Source: Rheinheimera faecalis
GTDB taxonomy: Bacteria > Pseudomonadota > Gammaproteobacteria > Enterobacterales > Alteromonadaceae
Reading direction: 5' to 3'
DNA length: 64,000 nucleotides
NCBI RefSeq assembly: GCF_021290965.1
Contig: NZ_JAJOYT010000004.1
Location: forward strand, 186,001-250,000
Made by a program: the position numbers and the translations under genes. How positions within the stretch are numbered: the first letter of the stretch is position 1; the number at the start of each line of letters is the position of its first letter. The notes beneath the pieces were generated by a model, which saw only the letters and a program-made list of their open reading frames with translations, ran no database searches and was not told the origin of the DNA. This document shows positions 44,517 to 52,904 of this stretch, piece by piece.

Positions 44517-45403
44517 AAGTGCTGCTGACGGGAGCTACAGGATTTATCGGAAAAGCTTTTTTGAGCCTGTTAAGCCGCCATCGAATTCCAGTTGTTGTAC
44601 TTGGACGTCATTCGCCTGAACCTTCACCTGATGTTAGCTTTATTCCTTGTGACTTGTTAAATGATGTTGATTTGAAAGAAAAGGTCATACAGGCCAAGTG
44701 TTCGCACTTGGTCCATTTGGCTTGGAATGTTGAGCATGGAGAATTTTGGCATGCTGCAGATAATCTGGACTGGGTCGCAGCGACTTGTCGGTTAACAACG
44801 TTATTTCGTCAAGCTGGCGGTGTCGCTGCTATATTTGCCGGTTCATGTGCAGAATACGGTCGTAGCGATCAGATATTACTAGAACATCTGGACTATGGTA
44901 ACCCTCACACGCTTTATGGTGTGGCCAAAGACTCAGTAAGGCGTCTGGTGATGTCATTTGGTGAAAAACACCAGCTGAGATGCAGTTGGGCGCGGATTTT
45001 TTTACCTTACGGGCCATGTGAAGAGCCGCGTCGTATTGTGCCTTCTGTGCTTACTGCCTTGTCAGGTCAACGTACTCCCTTTGCTACGGAGCTAGACAGC
45101 AAACGTGACTTTATTCATGTAAGAGATGTTGCTGAGGCTTTATGGGTTTTACTGCAGGTTGGGGAGCACGATGTCTACAACCTGAGTTCTGGTCAGGCAA
45201 CTTCTATCTCTGAATTGATCCAACAAATGGCGGAGCTACTCAGTACAGATGCTTCCGCTTTTCTCGCTTTAGGAAAGCCTGATACTCCAGCCTTTCCAGT
45301 TTTGGTCGGGGATAATTCTAAATTATTAAAGCTTGGCTGGCGCCCGGAGCTTTCTCTATCTGCGGGCCTTAGCACCATCATTACGGGATCGAAAATGTTA
45401 TGA
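44513..45403 (+). CDS. NAD(P)-dependent sugar-nucleotide 4-ketoreductase/epimerase
   Basis: A 296-residue extended SDR: VLLTGATGFIGKAFLSLLSR at the N terminus, AIFAGSCAEYGRSD, then the YGVAKDSVRRL YxxxK motif, and DFIHVRDVAEALWVL. The likely job is to reduce the 4-keto group after epimerisation and C-methylation, ending the CDP-6-deoxyhexose pathway. It is coupled on both sides by ATGA overlaps. Confidence 0.82.
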   Translation: MKVLLTGATGFIGKAFLSLLSRHRIPVVVLGRHSPEPSPDVSFIPCDLLNDVDLKEKVIQAKCSHLVHLAWNVEHGEFWHAADNLDWVAATCRLTTLFRQAGGVAAIFAGSCAEYGRSDQILLEHLDYGNPHTLYGVAKDSVRRLVMSFGEKHQLRCSWARIFLPYGPCEEPRRIVPSVLTALSGQRTPFATELDSKRDFIHVRDVAEALWVLLQVGEHDVYNLSSGQATSISELIQQMAELLSTDASAFLALGKPDTPAFPVLVGDNSKLLKLGWRPELSLSAGLSTIITGSKML

Positions 45404-46569
45404 CTACTCATTGTCCTCTATGTTCATCCAATGATCTGGAAAGCTTTATACACAGGGCTCAAGTGCCCGTGCATCAAAATTTGGTTATGACATCAGCTCA
45501 AAATGCCAAAGCTTGCAACAAAGGTGACCTTGATTTTAGTCTGTGTGGCCACTGTGGTTTTTTGTTTAATCAAGCTTTTGATTTATCTGTACTTTCTTAT
45601 GGCGACAGTTACGATAATACCCAGAGTCATTCGCAGATGTTTGAGCGCTATATGGACGACCTCGTTTATGATTTAGTTGAAAATCAGGGCGTTCGTAACT
45701 GTACCGTGGTTGAGGTTGGTTGTGGCAAAGGCGTCTTCCTCAAAAAGTTGATTAGTTACCCGGGGGCCAATAATAAAGGGATAGGTTTTGATCCGAGTTA
45801 TGTTGGTGATGCAGAGTTTTTTGATGGAAAGTTAAAGTTTGTCAAACAATTTTATGATGCAAGTTGTGCTGAAGTATCTGCTGATGTGGTGATTTGTCGT
45901 CATGTCATTGAGCATGTTCCTTCACCTTTAGAGTTGCTACAAAGTGTCCGTGCCGCTATATCTAAGCGCTCTCATGCGAGGATTTTTTTTGAAACACCTT
46001 GTGTGGATTGGATTCTGGCAAATAAGGTTGTGTGGGATTTTTTTTACGAGCATTGTTCATTATTTAGTAAAGAGTCGCTTTCAACCGCCTTTGAAATGAC
46101 TGGTTTTCAAGTTACGGACGTGCGTCATATATTCGAAGGACAATATCTTTGGTTGACGGCTGTACCTGCTAACGACCTACAACCTCAGTTTTCGCCTCTT
46201 TTGACGTTAGACTTGGCGCAGCGTTATAAAAAAGATGAGGCCGCATTATTGAACCGTTTAGCTGTGCTTGTCGGGCGACTGAATCAAAATGGTGGTGTGG
46301 CCTTATGGGGGGCGGGGGCGAAAGGCGCAACTCTGGCTTATTTATTAGATCCAAATGCTAAAACTATTAGCGCTGTTATTGATGTTAACCCGAATAAGCA
46401 AGGTAAATTTCTTCCGGGGAGTGGTCATCCAATCATTTCTCCTGTCAGTCTGAAGACTTTGGATATACAAAATGTTGTTCTTATGAATCCAAATTACAGA
46501 GTTGAAATAGAACAGCTGCTCTCAGAATTACAGATCACTATCAATTTGCACGAATGGAGTGCGTCATGA
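45400..46569 (+). CDS. second C-methyltransferase-type SAM enzyme
   Basis: A 389-residue protein of the same layout as the gene two upstream: Zn-site Cys pairs (CPLCSSNDLESF, CGHCGFLFNQ), SAM motif VVEVGCGKGVFLKKL, CRHVIEHVPSPLELL, and the C-terminal domain VALWGAGAKGATLAYLL with NPNKQGKFLPGSGHPI. The YEHCSLFSKESL motif replaces YHEHYSYLS. It is clearly diverged from the first copy, so it probably methylates a different carbon or a different sugar. It is coupled by four-base overlaps. Confidence 0.82.
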   Translation: MTTHCPLCSSNDLESFIHRAQVPVHQNLVMTSAQNAKACNKGDLDFSLCGHCGFLFNQAFDLSVLSYGDSYDNTQSHSQMFERYMDDLVYDLVENQGVRNCTVVEVGCGKGVFLKKLISYPGANNKGIGFDPSYVGDAEFFDGKLKFVKQFYDASCAEVSADVVICRHVIEHVPSPLELLQSVRAAISKRSHARIFFETPCVDWILANKVVWDFFYEHCSLFSKESLSTAFEMTGFQVTDVRHIFEGQYLWLTAVPANDLQPQFSPLLTLDLAQRYKKDEAALLNRLAVLVGRLNQNGGVALWGAGAKGATLAYLLDPNAKTISAVIDVNPNKQGKFLPGSGHPIISPVSLKTLDIQNVVLMNPNYRVEIEQLLSELQITINLHEWSAS

Positions 46570-47330
46570 AACTAATTTTAGATACAGATGAAGCGACCTT
46601 AACCACAATAGATGGGAGTGGTACAGCTGTATTACCTCTTTATTCACGCGAGGCCTTTGAGGCTCTCTCAAGGCAATGGGTCAGAGTGGGGTGGAACCAA
46701 AAGTATCAATACAGCTTCAGTTGGTTTGGTCGTCCCGTTATTCAATTGCCTGAGGACATGATCCGAATGCAGGAAGTTATTTATCAGTTAAAGCCTGATG
46801 TGATTGTGGAAACTGGAGTTGCACATGGTGGCTCCTTGGTTTTTTACGCGAGCTTGATGCAGGCCATAGGCAAAGGTAAAATCATTGGAGTAGATATCGA
46901 AATAAGACCGCATAATCGCCAAGCGATTGAGGAACACCCCTTAAGTCATCGCATCACTTTGCTCGAAGGCAGTTCTACTGAACCTGAAATCGTATCTCAG
47001 GTTAAATCTCTGATAAAACCCGATGACGTTGTATTGGTTATATTGGATTCAGATCACAGTTATGACCATGTGACTGCGGAGCTTGACGCTTACTCCTCGT
47101 TGGTGAGCAGAGGTTCGTATATCGTGGCAACCGACGGAATTATGTATGACCTCGCTGATGTTCCACGTGGTAAGGCGAATTGGGTGAAGGACAATCCAAC
47201 TTGTGCTGCGGCTGATTTTGCCGCAAGAAATACTCAGTTTGTAGTCACTCAGCCCGTTTGGCCTTTTAATGAAAGTGAGTTGCTTGAGAATATTACCCAC
47301 TGGCCCGGCGCTTGGTTGCTGCGAAAATAG
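46566..47330 (+). CDS. CmcI-like (cephalosporin hydroxylase family) methyltransferase-fold protein
   Basis: A 254-residue protein of the CmcI/rhamnosyl O-methyltransferase family: DVIVETGVAHGGSLVFYASL (SAM-site loop), GVDIEIRPHNRQAI, and VLVILDSDHSYDHV, a metal/substrate Asp-His cluster. Family members near glycan genes O-methylate sugars, so a role as sugar O-methyltransferase is likely. ATG 46566 overlaps the previous stop; an in-frame ATG 12 bases earlier is also possible. It ends the coupled run begun at rfbF. Confidence 0.78.
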   Translation: MKLILDTDEATLTTIDGSGTAVLPLYSREAFEALSRQWVRVGWNQKYQYSFSWFGRPVIQLPEDMIRMQEVIYQLKPDVIVETGVAHGGSLVFYASLMQAIGKGKIIGVDIEIRPHNRQAIEEHPLSHRITLLEGSSTEPEIVSQVKSLIKPDDVVLVILDSDHSYDHVTAELDAYSSLVSRGSYIVATDGIMYDLADVPRGKANWVKDNPTCAAADFAARNTQFVVTQPVWPFNESELLENITHWPGAWLLRK

Positions 47331-47396
47331 ACAGGGTCCTACGGCAGTAAAGGCTGTTGCTCCAGTTAGACTTTATGTTTTGTTAGGGTGCTACTA

Positions 47397-48110
47397 ATGA
47401 CAGATATCAACTTCAATTTGCTTGCAGATGAAGATTCTAAACAACGGTTTCAAGAACATTGTAAGTTGCTTCAGCAAAAAAGCTACGTGCAAAATTTTTC
47501 AACTATTGATGGTCAGTTAAGTATTTATCGTCATCCCGAAGTAAAAGTCCGACGAGCAGAGCAGATTGTTTCAATCAACCCGCATCTAGGTGGGCCCCTA
47601 AAACACTTTGTTCAGGCAGCAGGTGCTCAAGCTCGCATTCATTGCTTTGAAGAGCGCAGTAATCAGTATTCGGCGTTATGTCGGAACTTGTTACATTGGC
47701 ATATTGAACCTTACGTGGTTCCTGTTTGTGCTGGAGTATGGTCTGAGACAGGTTTGCTAACGATCAATCATATGGGGCACAGTGGGGCAATGTATCTTCC
47801 TGAGATAGTGGCCGCAGCCTCAGCTGACCGGTCTGCAGTAAGAGATGCTTATTATGCTTATAAACTTGATGATTATTTAGCATGCCAAAATTTCAGGCCT
47901 AGTCTTATCGAGTGTGGTCGTCCTGGTTTAGCGTACGCCATTATCCAAGGAGCGAAGCGGACAATCCAGCAGTTGAAACCAAGGCTAATACTGGTTGACT
48001 CTCCGTCTTGTAGCTGGCTTCACGACGTTAAAAAATGGGTTCCTGAATACCGGGTGTTTTATAGCGAATGCGGCCGGAGAAAATCAGGCGCTTTTCTTTT
48101 GACTTTGTAA
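47397..48110 (+). CDS. divergent FkbM-like protein, short copy
   Basis: A 237-residue protein related along its whole length to the next gene: INPHLGGPLKHFVQAAGA, CFEERSNQYSALCRNLLHW, VPVCAGVWSETGLLTI, LDDYLACQNFRPSLIECG, IQQLKPRLILVDSP, ending SECGRRKSGAFLLTL. The order of blocks is that of FkbM methyltransferases. However, the usual SAM loop (D/E-x-G-x-x-x-G) is replaced by SINPHLGGP, and the usual D-V-E-G is replaced by ECGRPG. It may bind something other than SAM or be non-catalytic. ATG 47397 follows AGGGTG by six bases. Confidence 0.6.
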   Translation: MTDINFNLLADEDSKQRFQEHCKLLQQKSYVQNFSTIDGQLSIYRHPEVKVRRAEQIVSINPHLGGPLKHFVQAAGAQARIHCFEERSNQYSALCRNLLHWHIEPYVVPVCAGVWSETGLLTINHMGHSGAMYLPEIVAAASADRSAVRDAYYAYKLDDYLACQNFRPSLIECGRPGLAYAIIQGAKRTIQQLKPRLILVDSPSCSWLHDVKKWVPEYRVFYSECGRRKSGAFLLTL

Positions 48111-48132
48111 GTCTTTTTTCTAAGGATTGGAT

Positions 48133-49179
48133 ATGGACAATGAACTGTTTCAAAAGTGCATTGATGAGCTGCCTGTTGCTCCTCTTATTAGTGTAGCTGC
48201 GTCGAATTGTCAGAATTTGAAAGTGATTGTCGCAGGAGACGCCTCAATAGCATTATTTGTTGCAAATGAAGTCAAATTGCACGGGGCTGAGGTATTAGGT
48301 GTACTGACAGAAGAAGATATTTCTTGCAATTATCCATTGTTAAGTGATTCAGATCTGCAGGCGGGTCTCTATTTTGATCTGATACTATTTACTGGTGATT
48401 CGGCATTAAGAATAGCAGAGAAATATAGAACTATTCGATATAAATCAGCAATTTATAAGTGTGAACTAAAATCTTTCTCTGAAAATATTGAGCTACTTTT
48501 CGACCCGAAATCAAAGAGAGTTTTGTTTCAACAACAGCAACTTCTGAACCAGAATTTCTACATTGAAGGCTTTTCTGATGAAGCCGGTGAGCAGTACGCT
48601 CATCCGCAAGTTCATGCTGTCCCTGGAGAAAAAGTACTGTGTATCGGCCCCTACTTGGGTAAACCTTTGCAAGCTTTTGCAATGAGCGCTAATAACTCGT
48701 TCACTGCCCATTGTTTGGAGGCTAATCCTTTTACTTATGCCGAGTTATGTATAAATATCATCAGTTGGAAGATGCAGCACCAAGTGCGCCCCGTCTGTGC
48801 CGGTGCGTGGTCATCTACTGGCATGGTTGCATTCGCTAGTGAAGGACATACTGGCGGTGGAGTTGTATTAGCTTTGGATGAGCAAAAGCCAATAAAACCA
48901 GGGGAAATAGATCTTGCTATCTTTGCTTACTCGCTAGACGATTATATTAAAGAATCAGGTTTTGTTCCTACTCTGATTGAAAGTGGTCGTATTGGCATTG
49001 CATATGACGTAGTGGTCGGTGCACGTCAAACTATTCAGGAATCCAAACCTAAGCTTATATTATTAGATTTTCCGGACTCCAAAGTCCCAGCTTTGCTGAA
49101 ACAATGGGTTCCAGATTATAAGGTTTTTTACAGTGAATGTGGCAGAGTAACGTACGGTGTATTTTTCTTCACTTTATAG
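48133..49179 (+). CDS. divergent FkbM-like protein, long copy with N-terminal Rossmann-like domain
   Basis: A 348-residue tandem paralogue of the previous gene. The FkbM-like part (about 130-348) has CIGPYLGKPLQAFAMSANNS, CLEANPFTYAELCINI, VRPVCAGAWSSTGM, IESGRIGIAYDVVVGARQTI and SECGRVTYGVFFFTL. The extra N-terminal domain (about 25-115: LKVIVAGDASIALFVANEVK, then YFDLILFTGDSALRIA) looks like the small nucleotide-binding domain found elsewhere in the island. SAM and DxEG motifs are degraded as in the short copy. ATG 48133 follows AAGGA by six bases. Confidence 0.6.
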   Translation: MDNELFQKCIDELPVAPLISVAASNCQNLKVIVAGDASIALFVANEVKLHGAEVLGVLTEEDISCNYPLLSDSDLQAGLYFDLILFTGDSALRIAEKYRTIRYKSAIYKCELKSFSENIELLFDPKSKRVLFQQQQLLNQNFYIEGFSDEAGEQYAHPQVHAVPGEKVLCIGPYLGKPLQAFAMSANNSFTAHCLEANPFTYAELCINIISWKMQHQVRPVCAGAWSSTGMVAFASEGHTGGGVVLALDEQKPIKPGEIDLAIFAYSLDDYIKESGFVPTLIESGRIGIAYDVVVGARQTIQESKPKLILLDFPDSKVPALLKQWVPDYKVFYSECGRVTYGVFFFTL

Positions 49180-49182
49180 TAA

Positions 49183-49214
49183 AAAAACAAGCCAGAATCA
49201 CCAGGCTTGTTTTT
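49183..49214. terminator. bidirectional terminator at the convergent junction
   Basis: AAAAACAAGCC/GGCTTGTTTTT stem with a ten-base loop. It lies between the FkbM-like gene and the leftward cluster, and its right arm encodes the last residues of the nucleotidyltransferase. Confidence 0.85.
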
Positions 49215-49977
49215 GTAACAACTGGCTCAGTTTTAATTTGTTCCGAATGACGTCAGACATTTGTTCATAGTTGTGAAGGTCTTGTACACTGTCTACCTCA
49301 AGCCAACCATTCTGATGTAATGATGCCTTCACCTCTATACCCATATCAATAAGCCTTTGAACAAAATCTGTCATATACATTGTTTCACGAAGCTTAGTAT
49401 CTAAGGAGTCATAGATGCCTCGGATGACAGGTTGTATTGCAGAACTAAATTTCAGTAGCCCTATATACTGAGCCTGGGCCTGATTTATATTGGTCATTTT
49501 TTTACCCAGTTGACTGATGCTTAATGTATCAGAGTTAAATATAAAAGATTCTGCGTCAGTAAGCGGATCCTCCATTCTAAGCTTCCATAGCGATTGCCAG
49601 CTTAAATCTGCAGATATCGTAATTTCAGCTTCTGACGCAATCATCTGTTTTACAACTTCTGTAGTGTAAATAATATCTCCATAACAAATCAGAACATCTT
49701 GCTCGCCATTTAACCAATCATCAGCTTGCATCAAAGAATACAGCATGTTCGTTGATTGATACTTCAGATTATTAAAGGTAGTCAGTTGATAGGGCAAAAA
49801 TTGTTCCGCGCAATAACCTGTGACTACAGCTATATCTGTAATAGCGGAAGCACGCAATGTTTCCAGTTGATAGTCGAGTAAAGGCTTATCCAGAAGATGA
49901 ACCAGTGCTTTGGGACAATGTTCTGTATATGGACGAAGACGGGTGCCCATACCAGCAGCAAGGATAATAGCGCGCAT
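49198..49977 (-). CDS. nucleotidyltransferase, putative CTP:phosphoglutamine cytidylyltransferase (Cj1416-like)
   Basis: A 259-residue GT-A-like nucleotidyltransferase: AIILAAGMGTRLRPYTEHCP with KALVHLLDKPLLDYQLETL, LICYGDIIYTTEVV (metal-binding Asp), and NGWLEVDSVQDLHNYEQM at the end. It resembles LicC-type cytidylyltransferases. In Campylobacter jejuni the equivalent Cj1416 joins CTP to N-phospho-L-glutamine to give CDP-L-glutamine. The assignment here rests on its place beside a Cj1417-like, a Cj1418-like and a Cj1415-like gene. Alone it could equally be a choline- or sugar-phosphate cytidylyltransferase. It begins directly after the GATase stop. Confidence 0.78.
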   Translation of the reverse strand: MRAIILAAGMGTRLRPYTEHCPKALVHLLDKPLLDYQLETLRASAITDIAVVTGYCAEQFLPYQLTTFNNLKYQSTNMLYSLMQADDWLNGEQDVLICYGDIIYTTEVVKQMIASEAEITISADLSWQSLWKLRMEDPLTDAESFIFNSDTLSISQLGKKMTNINQAQAQYIGLLKFSSAIQPVIRGIYDSLDTKLRETMYMTDFVQRLIDMGIEVKASLHQNGWLEVDSVQDLHNYEQMSDVIRNKLKLSQLLQKQAW

Positions 49978-50574
49978 TTACTTAAATACCTTTTGAATGA
50001 ATTCAATGTCATATGAACGGAACGGTTCAATACGTTCAGGGTGCCACATAATAGCGTTGATAGGCAGATGCTTATGAATGATACCTTTGACAACTCCGTC
50101 GCTTGCTCTAGCGAAACATGACCAGTGCTCGTTAGTTTTCGTTGTGGCAAAATGATGATAGCTATTGACTTGATGCACTTCATCACCAATGTGCACGGAC
50201 TGCTGAGAGCTTACATGGCCTGTCACTGGTTCGAGTGATTGACCAAAGTGTTGCTGCAAAAATTGCATTCCTCTGCAAACACCTATAGTCGGAATGTTAT
50301 TGGTAACCGCATATTCCACCAACAATTTTTCTGTCAAATCACGTTCTGGTGAATCTCCACCACAGCTCTCCAAAGAGTTTCCTCCCGTCAGAAGTAATCC
50401 GGACACCTGATACAATGTCATGAGTTTTAGTGCCACTTCCGCTTGATTTGGAAGTAGTAGAGGCAAATATCCTGCTTGGTACAAAAAGGCTGTCCACCGT
50501 TGGTCCAACGCGTCGCGTCTCTCTTTGTAAATTGGAATAACTTCCACTCTCTGGCTTACAGCAATAACTCTCAT
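49978..50574 (-). CDS. class I glutamine amidotransferase-like hydrolase, putative gamma-glutamyl-CDP-amidate hydrolase (Cj1417-like)
   Basis: A 198-residue stand-alone class I amidotransferase/peptidase C26 fold. The triad is visible: Cys100 in GVCRGMQFL, His178 and Glu180 in MWHPER. The oxyanion-side GLLLTGGNSLES is present. The N-terminal VSQRVEVIP and ERRDALDQRW resemble Cj1417, which cleaves CDP-L-glutamine to cytidine diphosphoramidate and glutamate. There is no synthetase partner to accept ammonia, which favours a hydrolase. It overlaps the kinase-like gene upstream by four bases. Confidence 0.8.
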   Translation of the reverse strand: MRVIAVSQRVEVIPIYKERRDALDQRWTAFLYQAGYLPLLLPNQAEVALKLMTLYQVSGLLLTGGNSLESCGGDSPERDLTEKLLVEYAVTNNIPTIGVCRGMQFLQQHFGQSLEPVTGHVSSQQSVHIGDEVHQVNSYHHFATTKTNEHWSCFARASDGVVKGIIHKHLPINAIMWHPERIEPFRSYDIEFIQKVFK

Positions 50575-52904
50575 TGTATCACTGCCACTTTTTTACTATG
50601 GCAATCTAACTGAAGAACTGTGGCTTGTTTCCAGCAGTTGTAGAGCCTCTCTCCTGCACCTATGACTGCAGGGATTCCCAGCTCCGCTGCTCTGATTGCC
50701 ATATGCGAATTGCAGCCCCCATATTGTGTAACGAGAGCCGCGATATGTTTTGAAAATAACCAATCGTAACCAGGATCTGCAGCTTCAATAAAAACAATTT
50801 TTCCCGAAAGATCTGCATACGGGTCTGCTTCGCAACATGAAGCTATTACAGACAGATTGGTGATGAAATTAGGCTCCCCAGGGAGCATCTGAAAGCAGCC
50901 AGCTTCAGTTGGATCGGTAATAAGCACAGGTAATTTGATCCATTGACACAGTGCATGATAGTCCTTGCCCAACTGAATAGAGCTACGAAGTGTTTCTTGC
51001 GCGCTGAGAGTTGTGGAGTGAAGTTTTAATACATCTTTGATATCAGTATAGGCAAGTTCTGTTTTAGTAAAGCCAAGTTGCAGCCCCAATTGTTCTATAC
51101 ACACCAGTGTATCACTTAAACTTTTGGTAAAAACAAATTTGCTATATTCTCTGGCTTCAATTGCCTTTTTTATAAAGTTAAACAAAGCTATGGCATCCAC
51201 TTGAAACCCGGCTTGTTGCAACGCTTGATTTAAACTGTTTAGTCTGCTTAAAGAGATACTAAATTCTCTGGAGCTATTTTGAGAACACTCTCCACTTTGT
51301 GCAGAGCTAAAGTAAAGTTCAGGTGCTTCATCATAACGCGCTGACAAAATATCGTATGTACCGGGCCGCAGGTGTCCGTATTTATTTAAAAAGCTCGATC
51401 TGTCGAGCTTTTCGTGGTCATGTACTAGTTCAGAACTCACAGTGTTAAGGCTCAACAGAAATTGTTTGTGCTCCGTTTCCGACAACAAACCGTAACCTTT
51501 CATCGAGTTCAATAATTGTACGGCAATAAAACCAGCTCTTGCTAAACCAGCGAAAGCCAATGTTCCATACCTTTTGCAGTCCTCAAGTAACCAATATATT
51601 TTATCCAATTTATTTAAATCGGAGTTCAGGATTCGCTCTTGTCGTTGCTGTAAAGATTCAATGCTTTTCAAGTCACTCTGCCAGACTCCGCTTTGATCAG
51701 CAATTATCGAATTCGTTAGCGCCAATAAGGAGGAACTGATCTGTTGTAGATCTGTGGGACTAAAGCCTGCATCCAGTAACTCGTTTAGCCGCTCTTGCAA
51801 GTCAAAACTATAGCAAGAATAAACGACTTGGAATTCCACTTTGTCATGCAGATGTGGCTGCTGTTTTAGCTTGTTAAGGTAGAAGTTAACTAAGCGTTCA
51901 GCCAAGCCTGTATCAAGAGTTGAAGGAACAAATGAGTTAAAACTTACTCTGATATCAATATAAGGAGTGCCACCCAAAACGAGTAGCAAAGGAAAGCCTC
52001 TTAAATCTCTGTAACCATAGTTAAATCGCTGCACTGCCCATATATGATCTGTAATTAATTCTTTATATAAAGAAAGAGCCAGAGGTTTGGGTTTGATTCC
52101 TATAATCTCTGCCGGATTCCAGTCTGGCATGACTCCATATAAACCAGTTGCACCCAGTAGATAAGGGTGACGCTGAGTCAGACGGTGTAATTTTTTGTAG
52201 ATACAACGTTGTTCTAGCTGGTAAGCCGTAACCGGTAGATCCCGTAGTGATCGAGTTTTTAGCGGCCTGACTTGAAATAGGTAAACAATGTTGTCTTTAA
52301 TTGCGAATTCTATGTCTAAAGCAGTATCGGGGTAATAGGGCTGCAATTGCTTGTACAGGTCTATTAACTGTTGTAGCCAGATTTGGCTGACAACGCTCTG
52401 ATGTGCGACGACATAAGTGGAGCCTTCGCTGTCACGTCCTGATGTGACTGAATCAGTGGAACCAGACTGGTCAACGCTGATTACGTAGTAGGGGGCTCCT
52501 GTACTTGGATCCTGCGAGAACATTACGCCTGCATAATCTGGCTGTTGCAACATAGGCTGAATAAATACCTGATCTGCGGAGTGCTGGCGTTGGTAAGACC
52601 TAAACACCTCGTCCACACTCTTGATCAGTGAATCGCTTATTGCATCAACATTCAGCAAAGATAAATAGGCTCCTGCCATACTTTGGTCATGTTTATCTTC
52701 GTCACTAGCGCTTGAGCGGACAACATAAGGGGGACTGAGTTGTTGCAGCACCTGATGAACAATAATGTCACGCTTTTCAATCCATTGTTCAAAGCTACAA
52801 ACGACTTGAGGTAGTACTGATGCTGTTGTCAGTCTTGTTCGGAAAAACTCCAGTGTTTGAGCTTTGCTTAATTTCGACATATTTGTTGAGGCTGTATTAT
52901 TCAA
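50571..52904 (-). CDS. PEP-synthase-like dikinase, putative L-glutamine kinase (Cj1418-like)
   Basis: About 777 residues. The N-terminal ATP-grasp (PPDK type) has YVVRSSASDEDKHDQSMAGA and DIEFAIKDNIVYLFQVRPLK; the C-terminal swivel domain carries the phosphohistidine in YGGCNSHMAIRAAELGIPAV (His about 734 from this start). There is no PEP/pyruvate TIM barrel, so the acceptor is something else. Cj1418 has this layout and phosphorylates the amide of L-glutamine. A TTG at 52904 has GGAGG five bases upstream; ATG 52880 is the alternative. It overlaps the preceding kinase gene. Confidence 0.8.
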   Translation of the reverse strand: MNNTASTNMSKLSKAQTLEFFRTRLTTASVLPQVVCSFEQWIEKRDIIVHQVLQQLSPPYVVRSSASDEDKHDQSMAGAYLSLLNVDAISDSLIKSVDEVFRSYQRQHSADQVFIQPMLQQPDYAGVMFSQDPSTGAPYYVISVDQSGSTDSVTSGRDSEGSTYVVAHQSVVSQIWLQQLIDLYKQLQPYYPDTALDIEFAIKDNIVYLFQVRPLKTRSLRDLPVTAYQLEQRCIYKKLHRLTQRHPYLLGATGLYGVMPDWNPAEIIGIKPKPLALSLYKELITDHIWAVQRFNYGYRDLRGFPLLLVLGGTPYIDIRVSFNSFVPSTLDTGLAERLVNFYLNKLKQQPHLHDKVEFQVVYSCYSFDLQERLNELLDAGFSPTDLQQISSSLLALTNSIIADQSGVWQSDLKSIESLQQRQERILNSDLNKLDKIYWLLEDCKRYGTLAFAGLARAGFIAVQLLNSMKGYGLLSETEHKQFLLSLNTVSSELVHDHEKLDRSSFLNKYGHLRPGTYDILSARYDEAPELYFSSAQSGECSQNSSREFSISLSRLNSLNQALQQAGFQVDAIALFNFIKKAIEAREYSKFVFTKSLSDTLVCIEQLGLQLGFTKTELAYTDIKDVLKLHSTTLSAQETLRSSIQLGKDYHALCQWIKLPVLITDPTEAGCFQMLPGEPNFITNLSVIASCCEADPYADLSGKIVFIEAADPGYDWLFSKHIAALVTQYGGCNSHMAIRAAELGIPAVIGAGERLYNCWKQATVLQLDCHSKKVAVIQ

